NCBI GenBank assembly: GCA_029239235.1 | Contig: JAQZBD010000022.1 | Location: forward strand, 1-60,413 | Length of the DNA: 60,413 bases | Origin: Herbinix sp. | Lineage (GTDB): Bacteria; Bacillota; Clostridia; Lachnospirales; Lachnospiraceae | Direction of reading: 5' to 3' | In this document: positions 9,278-17,106 of the stretch, piece by piece | Position numbering within the stretch: the first letter of the stretch is position 1 | Layout of the letters: each line of letters opens with the position of its first letter | Translations under genes and position numbers: made by a program | Notes under the pieces: generated by a model | The model's database searches: none | What the model saw: the letters and a program-made list of their open reading frames with translations, nothing else | What the model was told of the DNA's origin: nothing

Positions 9278-11494
9278 TTATTGTGGTGCAAGTATGTATG
9301 CTCTATTTATCATATTTGCAATTTTGGAAGCTACTTTTTGAATATCTGCTTCTTCCCGCACTACAAATGAATTGCCTGTAATACTGATTGGTGTGGATTT
9401 GCCATAGTTACGGTTTTCGCTTGCAGTGAGTACCCTTTCACCCTCATGCAGTAATGCAGAATAATTATTATACGGTACATAACTCAATCCATAAGCTTTT
9501 CCACGTCCATAAGCAGATCCACCATAGCTAATCCCATGATTTTTAAAATAGTTAGCTGCATACGCTGGAGTTTCATTTGAGTTATATGGTACTTTATTCT
9601 CTCCTGTTGAAACTACTTTTCCATATCCTCCTCCAAAACCTATATTGCTGTTTTTCATATATTCCTTGGCATAATCCGGTATCTCATCCGCTGTCACATC
9701 CATAGCAGATTTAAGCCCTAAAGTAAACTGCTGGCCCATTGTATAGCCAGCTTTCCAATATTCATCCTGCGCCGCCGCATCATTTTTAATATTCTCAGCA
9801 AGGGTTCTATTAGATTCAAGTTCAATTTGTGCCCCTTCGCTTGCATTATACTCATTCGTTGCTATTACCTGTGCCTCAGCAAGTGCCCTTCCCATTACGG
9901 CACTTGCTTCCTGCATAGCTTCTGCATTTCCGCTCTTTGTTGCATCATAGTAATCAGCCTCTGCAATACTATAATCTTTTGCTAATCTTTCAAGTGCTTC
10001 CTTCTGGGATGAATCTTGGTAGCTTTCTTGTATCGTGCCGGACATAACAGAGTTTATTGCATCTCTCTCGTACTGTTCAGATTGATTTTCAAGTGATGCT
10101 TTCCACTGGCCTATTTTATTATAGGCATCTTGCATTTCTTGTCCGGTCTCACCACTCAACCAATCGATTTGTTCTTGTATTCCGACCTTTCTGGTGGAGT
10201 TAAAACCTTCCCCCATGGCGTTATCAAGTGATGCCTTGCTCTCCTCCAGCGTACTTACAAGCCCTGCATAAGTTTGGGATTGCTTTTCCATATTACCTGC
10301 ATAATCAGAATCCATATGATCTGTGATAGCCTTAGCTGCCTCTCCCCCTGGCATCTCCCCTTCACTGACCATCTTTTTAACATCCTCTTTACTCTTGTCT
10401 GGATATTCCTTTGAAAGATAAGACCATACATCAAAGTGCTTATCTAATAAATTCAAATCTTCCATTGTGGTTTCCCCAGTAGTTTGCATACGTCCTAAAG
10501 TCGTTGCTACCGAGGCCATATCTTCCTTACTCATACCAAGAGCAGAACCTGCATCTCCTACTTTTTCAAGTAAAGGCAGTAATTCTTCTTGTTTGAATCC
10601 ATCAGCAAGCATGTTTCTACTAATACTAGCTAAATCTTCAAACGAGTATGGGGTGACAGAAGCAAAATCTTCTAATGCTCCAAGGAACTTATCTACCTCT
10701 CCATCTCCACCCAAGAGAGTCGAAAACTGTATTTTATTTACCTCTCTGGCTGATGCTATGCCTGATCCATTTGTAAGAGACTGGCTCTGTGCTTCCAATG
10801 CTTTATTATAGGAATCTTGATAATAACTTTTGAATGCATCATCCTTATTTTCAAATATAGCATTTTGTCCCTGGATATATCCAACAACAGCTCCGCCAAT
10901 AGCGCCTACCGCTGCTCCTACAGCGTTTCCTACACCTGGGATAATAGTCCCCATAGCAGCTCCCGCGAGTGCAGAGGAAAGTACACTACCCGTTAATATA
11001 CCAGCTTCTTCCCCATAAGCACTGCCTATCCATGTCGTTGCAGCATTACTCATGCTGTCAATCAAATCAATAGCTGCAGAAGCTGCTATATCACCTAACA
11101 CATTGGATCCATCTTCTTTTTCAGCACTACCAGTCTGTTTCCCAGCTTTACTTAAAAGGCCTAAAGTGCTGTCTAATTCCTTTGCTACCTTTTGATAATT
11201 TCCAGAAGCTTTCGATATTTTACTGAGGTCTTTATCGTAATTTGTATTTGCCAAATTACGGCTCAGTTTATTTGATGCCTCATTCGCCTTAGTAAGCCCT
11301 CTTTCTACTTTCTTAATTTCATCACTAGCTTTATCAGTATCAATTTTTAGAGTGACCCTAGTTTTACTTAGCTCTTTTAACTTTGTCTGCAATCTATCCA
11401 GATCTTGATCTAATGCCTTAACATCTTTTCGCATTGTATCAATTGATTTAGAAAACTTATCTTTTGTACTAGCTATGCTAGTCTCTTGTGCCAT
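9278..11494 (-). CDS. Tail tape measure protein
   Basis: The 738-residue protein begins with a long coiled-coil region (about 10-100, rich in Lys, Asp, Leu), followed by a glycine/alanine-rich hydrophobic stretch (about 150-215; IIPGVGNAVGAAVGAIGG), a region EDFASVTPYSFEDLASISRN near 270-300 typical of tape measure proteins, and a C-terminal part with LHEGERVLTASE, another family hallmark. It sets tail length. Starts at ATG after a GGAGGGGGG run. It sits right after the frameshifted chaperone gene. The length would give a fairly short tail. Confidence 0.9.
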   Translation of the reverse strand: MAQETSIASTKDKFSKSIDTMRKDVKALDQDLDRLQTKLKELSKTRVTLKIDTDKASDEIKKVERGLTKANEASNKLSRNLANTNYDKDLSKISKASGNYQKVAKELDSTLGLLSKAGKQTGSAEKEDGSNVLGDIAASAAIDLIDSMSNAATTWIGSAYGEEAGILTGSVLSSALAGAAMGTIIPGVGNAVGAAVGAIGGAVVGYIQGQNAIFENKDDAFKSYYQDSYNKALEAQSQSLTNGSGIASAREVNKIQFSTLLGGDGEVDKFLGALEDFASVTPYSFEDLASISRNMLADGFKQEELLPLLEKVGDAGSALGMSKEDMASVATTLGRMQTTGETTMEDLNLLDKHFDVWSYLSKEYPDKSKEDVKKMVSEGEMPGGEAAKAITDHMDSDYAGNMEKQSQTYAGLVSTLEESKASLDNAMGEGFNSTRKVGIQEQIDWLSGETGQEMQDAYNKIGQWKASLENQSEQYERDAINSVMSGTIQESYQDSSQKEALERLAKDYSIAEADYYDATKSGNAEAMQEASAVMGRALAEAQVIATNEYNASEGAQIELESNRTLAENIKNDAAAQDEYWKAGYTMGQQFTLGLKSAMDVTADEIPDYAKEYMKNSNIGFGGGYGKVVSTGENKVPYNSNETPAYAANYFKNHGISYGGSAYGRGKAYGLSYVPYNNYSALLHEGERVLTASENRNYGKSTPISITGNSFVVREEADIQKVASKIANMINRAYILAPQ

Positions 11495-11509
11495 ACCAAC
11501 CCCCCTCCC

Positions 11510-12021
11510 TTACACATTTCTACGTCTGTTCATATCTTCAATGAAAATTGCCCGTATCACCATTTTTTCCCCTTCCGAGAGATTATAATAGTGTCCGGGC
11601 AAAATATGATGTTCTACCAAAAGATAATACATCAATGTCATATCATCTTCTGTATTTATTTTTTTTTAAGTTCTTCAATGGTGATTGTCCGATATCCACT
11701 TAACTTCTCAATTGTTCTGGATATATCCTCAATCTCCCCTGGCAAAAGCATATTCTTTACAAGCTCCGCCGGTGTGACTGCATTATATTTTGACAATAAT
11801 TCTGCATCCTTGAGATTTGGTTCAACCGTACCAGCCAGTACAATATGTACATTTAATTCTTCGCTCTGATTCTTGCTCAGCTCTGCCGCTCTACTATAAG
11901 GCAGTGCCTTTAATTTAAAAATAACAGGAGCGCCGCAAATTGAAGAGAGCCTTTTCAATTTTACTTCTTGTTCCGGCATATTTGGAATATCTGCTTTCAA
12001 TAATATATCAAGTGTATTCAT
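11510..12021 (-). CDS. Tail assembly chaperone, -1 frameshift form (GT-type fusion)
   Basis: If ribosomes slip back one base on the nine A's at 11659-11667, reading continues for 49 codons past the zero-frame stop, to a TAA at 11510-11512. The added part opens INTEDDMTLMYYLLVEH and includes LPGHYYNLSEGEKMV and FIEDMNRRRNV, a sensible protein that has no start codon or binding site of its own. It ends 15 bases before the tape measure ATG. This is the layout of programmed frameshifting in tail chaperone genes, giving a 170-residue fusion next to the 121-residue form. Slippage itself is inferred. Confidence 0.8.
11656..12021 (-). CDS. Tail assembly chaperone, short form (XkdN-like)
   Basis: The 121-residue zero-frame product begins MNTLDILLKADIPNMPEQEVKLKRL and ends TIEELKKK. 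Size, composition and place between the tube and tape measure genes match the XkdN chaperone (the G product). It should coat the tape measure during tail assembly. The last three codons are AAA AAA AAA followed by TAA, and this A9 run is the slippery site for the longer form listed separately. Its ATG lies one base from the tube gene's stop. Confidence 0.88.
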   Translation of the reverse strand: MNTLDILLKADIPNMPEQEVKLKRLSSICGAPVIFKLKALPYSRAAELSKNQSEELNVHIVLAGTVEPNLKDAELLSKYNAVTPAELVKNMLLPGEIEDISRTIEKLSGYRTITIEELKKK

Positions 12022-12022
12022 A

Positions 12023-12448
12023 TTAAGCCCCCACTGTTTCTAAGGCGTAATAGTCCGTAAACGTAAACGGAGCTTCTACACTTCCCATTGTAGCAGCTTT
12101 CCAGTCCGCTAATGTAATATCATCAAAGGATACATTTTTTAGCACCATTCTCTCGGCGCCATATGCATCTGGATCATCTAATTTTGATATAATTTTAAAT
12201 CTTGGATCGATACCTTCCTTTATTTTAGTTCCAATGGTAAGTACCATTCTACTATTTACCTTATTAAGTGTAAGTGAGCCTGTATAAGAGATGCCTGTTA
12301 CCTTTTTATCAACAGCCATCCTCCCACAGATATTAACATCCTCTTTCGTCATGGACATTTTGGCCTGGCACCCAGTGCATTCTCCAACCTTTTCATTGTC
12401 CATCCAAACTTCTCCCCATGTTCCATTCATTATTCTTTTACCTGTCAT
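12023..12448 (-). CDS. Tail tube protein (XkdM-like)
   Basis: A 141-residue protein starting MTGKRIMNGTWGEVW, with WMDNEKVGECTGCQAK and TYTGSLTLNKV-like beta motifs typical of XkdM, the inner tube subunit of contractile tails. It stacks in rings inside the sheath. AGGAGG precedes the ATG. It lies directly after the sheath gene and before the chaperone, the expected order. Two Cys (CTGC) near residue 23-26 are a small oddity. Confidence 0.92.
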   Translation of the reverse strand: MTGKRIMNGTWGEVWMDNEKVGECTGCQAKMSMTKEDVNICGRMAVDKKVTGISYTGSLTLNKVNSRMVLTIGTKIKEGIDPRFKIISKLDDPDAYGAERMVLKNVSFDDITLADWKAATMGSVEAPFTFTDYYALETVGA

Positions 12449-12459
12449 AATCGTCCTCC

Positions 12460-13524
12460 TTAAATTGTAATATTGAGGCTAATATCCTCAACTGCATCAA
12501 GAATATTAATTGTGCTCTGAAGGAATACCTTATCTGCTGTAGCTGCAGTTTTAATTTCCTGCTCAGTCAAAGCTGTAGTATCCTTTCCGATGCTTTGTAA
12601 ATATGTTTCCTGTGCTTCAATATCAATCCCCACTACAGAGGTTCCTCTTTCAAGGATACCATCATCCTCTAAGCCGTTAAAATAACCGCTAATAGCAGAT
12701 ATCAACAAGCATTTATTATCATAGCTGTTTGAGTATTTGCCGATGTAATTATCCTCTGCAGTTTCTTTAATGTCCTTTCGAATCATATCAATTGCCTCAA
12801 CAATTTTGATCTTCTTAAAGGCTTCGCCCTTATCAGCAGTAATTGTCTGGAGTGAACTGATGCCACGACCAACTTTCACCTTTTCTCCATCAAAGAAAAT
12901 GATGAATTTTCCATCGTCAATTGCATCATCCATCTCACTCTTAGGCAGCCTATCTACGTTAGTTACCTCAGGAAGAGCAGCATAGGTGCATGATATGGTC
13001 ATTGGAGTACCTGCGATTAATCCTGCGATTCTAGAGCAGTACTCCGCAGCGGTGTAGGTATTAGTGCCATTTGTGATACCACTACTTGTAAAATTAATAA
13101 TTGCCTCGCTGTCTGCTGCGGTATTTGGCAATACTGCCTTGGGTATAAAGCCTAATGCTCGTTGTTCCTTTATCCATGCTACAACAGCTGTGCACTCGGC
13201 CGCGGTAATGTCACGAGGTCCCGCAAGATAATCAAAAGCTTGGGTAGCAAAATAATTCAGCGCCTCAGTCAGGTTTGCTGCATCGTCTTTCAGTACATAA
13301 ACAATAACCTTTTTGGGCGGATTTACATAACCTATAAATGCCCTTTCAATGTAAGCTTGGTTTTCAGCTCCAAGATCACTTGGTATCTGTGTTGTGCTGG
13401 TGAGTATATGCCCACCGTTTGCCTTGGCATCCTTCACTATCAAAGCAACAATACCTTTTTCTGATCTTGCAATAGCGCTGGCAGCCTGCGTGGAAAATGC
13501 TATGTTAATATTCGGTAGTTTCAA
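12460..13524 (-). CDS. Contractile tail sheath protein (XkdK-like)
   Basis: A 354-residue protein read from a TTG start behind AGGAGG. It opens with the sheath motif LPNINIAFSTQAASAIAR and RSEKGIVALIV, carries YLAGPRDITAAECTAVV and GKFIIFFDGEKVKVGRGI, and ends in VEDISLNITI, the C-terminal strand that links neighbouring sheath subunits. This identifies a contractile (myovirus-type) tail. Length is typical of PBSX-like sheaths. It is followed by the tube gene after 11 bases. Confidence 0.93.
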   Translation of the reverse strand: MKLPNINIAFSTQAASAIARSEKGIVALIVKDAKANGGHILTSTTQIPSDLGAENQAYIERAFIGYVNPPKKVIVYVLKDDAANLTEALNYFATQAFDYLAGPRDITAAECTAVVAWIKEQRALGFIPKAVLPNTAADSEAIINFTSSGITNGTNTYTAAEYCSRIAGLIAGTPMTISCTYAALPEVTNVDRLPKSEMDDAIDDGKFIIFFDGEKVKVGRGISSLQTITADKGEAFKKIKIVEAIDMIRKDIKETAEDNYIGKYSNSYDNKCLLISAISGYFNGLEDDGILERGTSVVGIDIEAQETYLQSIGKDTTALTEQEIKTAATADKVFLQSTINILDAVEDISLNITI

Positions 13525-13526
13525 AT

Positions 13527-13976
13527 CTATTCCTCCTTTATTCTTGTAGAAATCGATGCAACAAGGGGCATTTGCTCCTCTTCATCGACTCTTTCCTCAT
13601 AATATTCAAATTGTAAATCTATATAAGCCCTGTCAGAATCAAACTTTCCAGTACTACTCAAAATTTTTAATGCTCTATCTTCTACAGTTATATGCCCAAC
13701 CTGAAACTTCTGCAGTATTGTGTCCAACAGATCGATTAATTCTTCCGGGTTCGATTGAAAATAATCCTCCGTAGTTGCAAAGCATGTAATTGTGTAATTG
13801 ATCGTTTTTTTGATTATCGACCTACTCACTTCGGCTTGGCTAATCTGCACAAGTTCGATTTTAAAAGATGGACGGTCAAAATCTATAGGGCATCCTTGAA
13901 TATAGATTGTATAATTTTCATAAGCTTCAGTTAATACTTGATTAACTGCAGCTAATATCCCCTTTTGTTTAACCAA
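13527..13976 (-). CDS. Tail terminator / tail completion protein
   Basis: The 149-residue product, from a TTG behind GGAGGG, resembles the tail terminator family found just before the sheath gene in PBSX-like loci: an N-terminal helix (KGILAAVNQVLTEAYENYTIY), a central beta part (PSFKIELVQISQAEVSRSI), LLDTILQKFQVG, and a FDSDRAYIDLQFEYYEERV C-terminal region. It should cap the head-distal end of the tube. In a locus without head genes such a cap still has a use, closing the tail. Confidence 0.72.
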   Translation of the reverse strand: MVKQKGILAAVNQVLTEAYENYTIYIQGCPIDFDRPSFKIELVQISQAEVSRSIIKKTINYTITCFATTEDYFQSNPEELIDLLDTILQKFQVGHITVEDRALKILSSTGKFDSDRAYIDLQFEYYEERVDEEEQMPLVASISTRIKEE

Positions 13977-14167
13977 TGTGTCCCTCCAATTTCTCCGGAA
14001 ATCCTTTTTATTACTCTTCGGTCTTTCTCAATCCCTCTTGATTCTACTACATTCTCGTTTCCCTCATAAAATCCATTCACATAAATCTTTTTTATTTGTG
14101 AACGGTAATTAGTATTTTTATCAGAGGGCTCCCGGATTCTATGTCCATTTTTTATTTCTAAACTCAA
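13952..14167 (-). CDS. Short basic protein of unknown function before the tail genes
   Basis: The best start is a TTG at 14167 behind GGTGGTG, giving 71 residues (MSLEIKNGHRIREPSDK...). The product is strongly basic and polar with YVNGFYEGNENV in the middle. It overlaps the tail terminator gene by 25 bases. In complete PBSX-type phages this place is taken by head-tail genes such as the HK97 gp10-like XkdI; this may be a remnant or unrelated. No family recognised. Confidence 0.45.
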   Translation of the reverse strand: MSLEIKNGHRIREPSDKNTNYRSQIKKIYVNGFYEGNENVVESRGIEKDRRVIKRISGEIGGTHWLNKRGY

Positions 14168-14279
14168 CCAAATCACCACCTTTCATGTTGTTGATACCCT
14201 TTTGCATGGATATTAATTTCAAATTACAACCACTGTATCTCAGTAGTTATTTCATAAAAGGAATGTTATAACGATAAAA

Positions 14280-14310
14280 GGCACCGTACACGATCACCGT
14301 GTACGATGCC
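14280..14310 (-). terminator. Terminator hairpin between regulator and tail operon
   Basis: The arms 14280-14292 and 14298-14310 form a 13-base stem with one mismatch on a five-base loop (GTACACG/CGTGTAC core). On the minus strand it is followed by TTTTATCGTT, so it acts on transcripts coming from the DUF1492 gene. Tail gene expression then needs either a promoter at 14168-14279, where I see no convincing one, or read-through. Confidence 0.65.
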
Positions 14311-14432
14311 TCTCCTCTTATCAGCCACTGGACTTTAACACCCCCGCACTGTTGGAGATATGAAAAAGATTATACTCATTTATTACAACTATCCTTTTAC
14401 AATGCCATAATAACATATATCCGTGTGTCATT

Positions 14433-14846
14433 CTATGTCATTAAAAAATTGTCAATTGCTTTATTATGATATCGATGAGTTTGCTTCCAGCAATATCCTA
14501 TCTCTGTACATATCTGCTCCCAATCTTTAAACTCAATGTATTTCTTATGTAAGATCTGACACTCAATCCCGTGCTCCATTTTTATTATACTTTCCTCAAT
14601 GTCAACAAGAAGTTGCATACACACGTTTTTATGGTTATTTATCTTACTGATTAGATCATCCAGCCTAACCATGTAATCTGATATATCAGTCTGCTTAGTT
14701 CCCTTGGGCATACCATATAAAGTTTGAGTCTTCGCCGACTGTTTAACTTCCCGTATAGAACTCAACTGCTCTTCAAGAGCTTTTAATTTATCATAATTCT
14801 TTTTATAACTTTTTAGATATTCTTTTTTGGTTTCATTATCTGCCAA
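14433..14846 (-). CDS. Phage late-gene regulator, DUF1492/ArpU-type
   Basis: A 137-residue protein from a TTG start behind AGAGGA. The N-terminal half is coiled coil; the C-terminal part holds KDWEQICTEIGYCWKQTHRYHNKAI (key residues W, I, I, Y, R), a sigma-region-4-like helix-turn-helix found in DUF1492/RinA/ArpU proteins that switch on phage late genes. It is the first gene of the minus-strand unit and probably activates or antiterminates the tail genes past the hairpin at 14280-14310. Confidence 0.8.
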   Translation of the reverse strand: MADNETKKEYLKSYKKNYDKLKALEEQLSSIREVKQSAKTQTLYGMPKGTKQTDISDYMVRLDDLISKINNHKNVCMQLLVDIEESIIKMEHGIECQILHKKYIEFKDWEQICTEIGYCWKQTHRYHNKAIDNFLMT

Positions 14847-15016
14847 TCTATCCTCTCCTATCCATTAACTCATTGTCGTACTCATCGCATAACCTCTATC
14901 AGTCATTTCCTTTATCATCACATTACATTAACCCAATTCCCATTGAAACTTATTGGTTGTCCTACCTTTATAACAGCTATACAAACCTCCAGTACCATGC
15001 TATTAACTCTATTAGT

Positions 15017-15223
15017 TTATTCTCTTTCCTGCTTGGTAGTAAGTGAGCGCTTTTTTATTAGTATTAAACTCCCAGCTATGGCAATAATCAAATATAGTGC
15101 TCCCATAACAATAAATACTGTAACTGTAGAATGTTTGTTTCGATCATATAACATTGCAGTAAGAACAGCTGACACGATCATTAGCACTAAGACAATATTC
15201 AGAAAATACTTTTTCCACTTCAT
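15017..15223 (-). CDS. Small two-helix membrane protein, unrecognised
   Basis: A 68-residue protein with a very strong ribosome binding site (AAAGGAGG, eight bases before the ATG). Two hydrophobic segments at about residues 8-24 and 36-55 should span the membrane, with a charged C-terminal tail (KKRSLTTKQERE). It lies between the late regulator and the repressor. It could be part of the immunity or accessory set of the tail element, but no family was recognised. The stretch 14847-15016 next to it holds no gene. Confidence 0.6.
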   Translation of the reverse strand: MKWKKYFLNIVLVLMIVSAVLTAMLYDRNKHSTVTVFIVMGALYLIIAIAGSLILIKKRSLTTKQERE

Positions 15224-15514
15224 AGCTTATCCTCCTTTTGTGAACTGGTTGCATTTAATCTCCAATATAATTCTCATTTATACGACATATTATTTTACAA
15301 ACACTATTTACTTTCTTTGTTATTATCAGTAGTTAGCTAGAATAGACTTGTGTATCCTAATTCCTTCATTTTCAGATCCATATTTTATGATATAATATAC
15401 CCAGCCGCTAAATGTTAAAATCAGCATTCATTTCAACAGAACAAATTATCTCAAATTTATTTAGCTTCCAAATTTTGTCTTACTATCTTATCTCATCCTA
15501 TCATAATTCGCATC

Positions 15515-15578
15515 TCGCGCGACTTAATATTATAATAATTTTCCTTACTGCTTTTGTCAATATGTTTTCGCGTTTATG
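15515..15578. promoter_or_regulatory. Candidate repressor operators
   Basis: Three short CGCG-containing sites lie upstream of the repressor gene: TCGCGCGA at 15515-15522, TTCGCGTTTATG at 15567-15578, and TTCGCGACTTTTATG at 15617-15631. The last lies inside the spacer of the repressor promoter. CGCG is otherwise rare in this AT-rich stretch. They may be binding sites for the repressor. The 15224-15609 gap holds no gene. Confidence 0.4.
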
Positions 15579-15609
15579 CAATTTATTATTTAATACTCTC
15601 AAATAAATG

Positions 15610-15638
15610 TTGCACATTCGCGACTTTTATGTTATTAT
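15610..15638 (+). promoter_or_regulatory. Promoter of the XRE repressor
   Basis: TTGCAC at 15610-15615 and TATTAT at 15633-15638 are 17 bases apart, a good vegetative promoter. The start of transcription would fall near 15645, which rules out the upstream in-frame codon at 15639 as the translation start. The spacer contains TTCGCGAC, a candidate autoregulatory operator. Confidence 0.7.
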
Positions 15639-15674
15639 ATGCAAAAAATGATATACAATACACGGAGGTTGAAT

Positions 15675-16235
15675 ATGACTATTGGTGAAAGGATTAAAAA
15701 GAGGCGAAAAGAATTAAAAATTTCTGTCGATACACTGGCTGATAAACTAGGAAAGAATAGAGCTACTATATACAGATATGAAAATGATGAAATAGAAAAC
15801 TTGCCACTAACAATACTAGAACCGCTTGCAGATACTTTGCAAACAACTCCAGGTTATCTTATGGGATGGGATGAAATGGATGAGGAATTAAATAAAATAA
15901 AGCATGATTTAGACGTATTTGATGCTAAAGTTTCCTTTCATAATCTATTCAATCAGATTATTAAATCCTTTGGATATGAAGTTGAAGAAAATTTCGCAAC
16001 CGATCTGGATGGAGATACAACAGTTTTATTTGAGAACAATAGCGAAGCATTTGAAATAAAAGAAAAATCTTATAACGAGCTTCTTAATAGTTGCTTTTCA
16101 TTTATTGATTTTGGTGTAAGTAAATTAATTAGCAATGAAAATAGGGTTAAAAGTAATTTTTTTGTTGAATCCTTCGAAAAAAAAAGCCAGATAAAATTTA
16201 CAGAAATTGAAAACCAAACTAACATTGACTTATAA
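15675..16235 (+). CDS. XRE-family repressor of the tail element
   Basis: The ATG at 15675 follows GGAGG by six bases and gives 186 residues (MTIGERIKKRRKELK). Residues about 4-60 form a helix-turn-helix of the Cro/cI type (ISVDTLADKLGKNRATIYRYEN). The C-terminal two thirds are acidic and do not show the Ser/Lys peptidase residues of LexA-like cleavable repressors. It is divergent from the tail genes, the usual place of the master repressor. How it is inactivated is not clear from its sequence. Confidence 0.82.
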   Translation: MTIGERIKKRRKELKISVDTLADKLGKNRATIYRYENDEIENLPLTILEPLADTLQTTPGYLMGWDEMDEELNKIKHDLDVFDAKVSFHNLFNQIIKSFGYEVEENFATDLDGDTTVLFENNSEAFEIKEKSYNELLNSCFSFIDFGVSKLISNENRVKSNFFVESFEKKSQIKFTEIENQTNIDL

Positions 16236-16770
16236 ATAAACGCATGTTACATGAAATAGAATATTACCATTTTGAACACAAAAGAACGTGAACAGAAATA
16301 TAATGAAAGTAAAAATCATTGTTTTATTTTCTTACTAAAATGTACATGCAGACAATGAAACATAAACAGTTATGAAGCATATTATTGATATGGTAGACTC
16401 TGAATTAATTACCTCAACTATCGAAATAACGGGATTGGAACATCCCCCTCGCAATATCATGCACGCATTAAGAGCAATCTTGTACTAAACAATGCACTTT
16501 AGATATGCAACGTTATGATCTTAGATTGCAAAATAGGGCGTTTGAATGGCAGGGCATACATCAATGAGATGGTTGAAGATCTATTTAAACAATTGATTTG
16601 ATAAAGTGTATATTGCGTGCATATTACGGTATAATATTAATGAAATTTTATGAATATCACGAATTTTGTAAACCCTTGAGAATCCATACTATTTTTAATA
16701 CAAATTTTATAGACACTATTTGGAGAATGGTATATAATCATAATTAAAAAAGGAAAGGAAGATCTAGCCT
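16236..16770. other. Gap with possible decayed gene fragments
   Basis: No intact gene with a binding site is visible. Two short plus-strand open stretches, 16372-16488 (38 residues, containing TGLEHPPRNIMHALRAI) and about 16517-16600 (28 residues, ILDCKIGRLNGRAYINEM), read like protein but lack start signals and are interrupted. They may be pieces of a degraded gene. Family unknown. Confidence 0.3.
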
Positions 16771-16988
16771 ATGAAAAAATTTGGTAAGTTTATATTTGGA
16801 ACACTTGCTGTTGCTTCTGCTGCCGCTGGTGCCTATTATTTCTATAAGACTTATATCAAGAAAACTCCAGAGAATATGTGCCCATTAATATAACTTCTGA
16901 CAGTGATGCCCATGAAGAGGAGACATCAGCAGAAGTAAAGGAAGTACCTGAGGTAAAGGAAGATCAGGATCTCGAAGAGGAAGAATAG
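16771..16988 (+). pseudogene. Frameshifted small membrane-anchored acidic protein
   Basis: Translation from the ATG at 16771, behind AAAGGAAAGGA, gives MKKFGKFIFGTLAVASAAAG, one membrane segment and YYFYKTYIKKTP, then meets a stop at 16891-16893. The second forward frame takes over with REYVPINITSDSDAHEEE and an acidic tail rich in Glu and Lys to a TAG at 16986-16988. Joined, they would make a sensible protein of about 70 residues with an N-terminal anchor and acidic outer or inner tail. One base has been gained or lost at about 16861-16880. A sequencing error is the main alternative. Confidence 0.65.
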
Positions 16989-17032
16989 CAATTATTACAA
17001 GATGGATCAGAAATTGCTTCGCTTGTCATTAT

Positions 17033-17080
17033 AAAAGGTTCATGTAATCCTAATTTGAAGCAGGATTGCATGAACCTTTT
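17033..17080. terminator. Strong bidirectional terminator
   Basis: Arms 17033-17051 and 17062-17080 pair over 19 bases with one G-T pair (AAAAGGTTCATG/CATGAACCTTTT). The plus-strand RNA ends in TTTTTTTT and the minus-strand RNA in TTTTAT. It separates the plus-strand small gene from the convergent anti-sigma gene. Confidence 0.9.
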
Positions 17081-17106
17081 TTTGTTATCTTTATGTTTCG
17101 ACCGTA

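Noticed and set aside
11486..11869. 127-codon plus-strand frame over the chaperone and frameshift region
   Set aside because: Antisense to the chaperone gene; its composition is an echo of the minus-strand codons.
14943..15332. 129-codon plus-strand frame, hydrophobic
   Set aside because: It covers the minus-strand two-helix protein gene, which has a strong ribosome binding site; this frame has none.
717..16235. A complete prophage
   Set aside because: No integrase, replication, terminase, portal or capsid gene and no attachment repeats could be seen.
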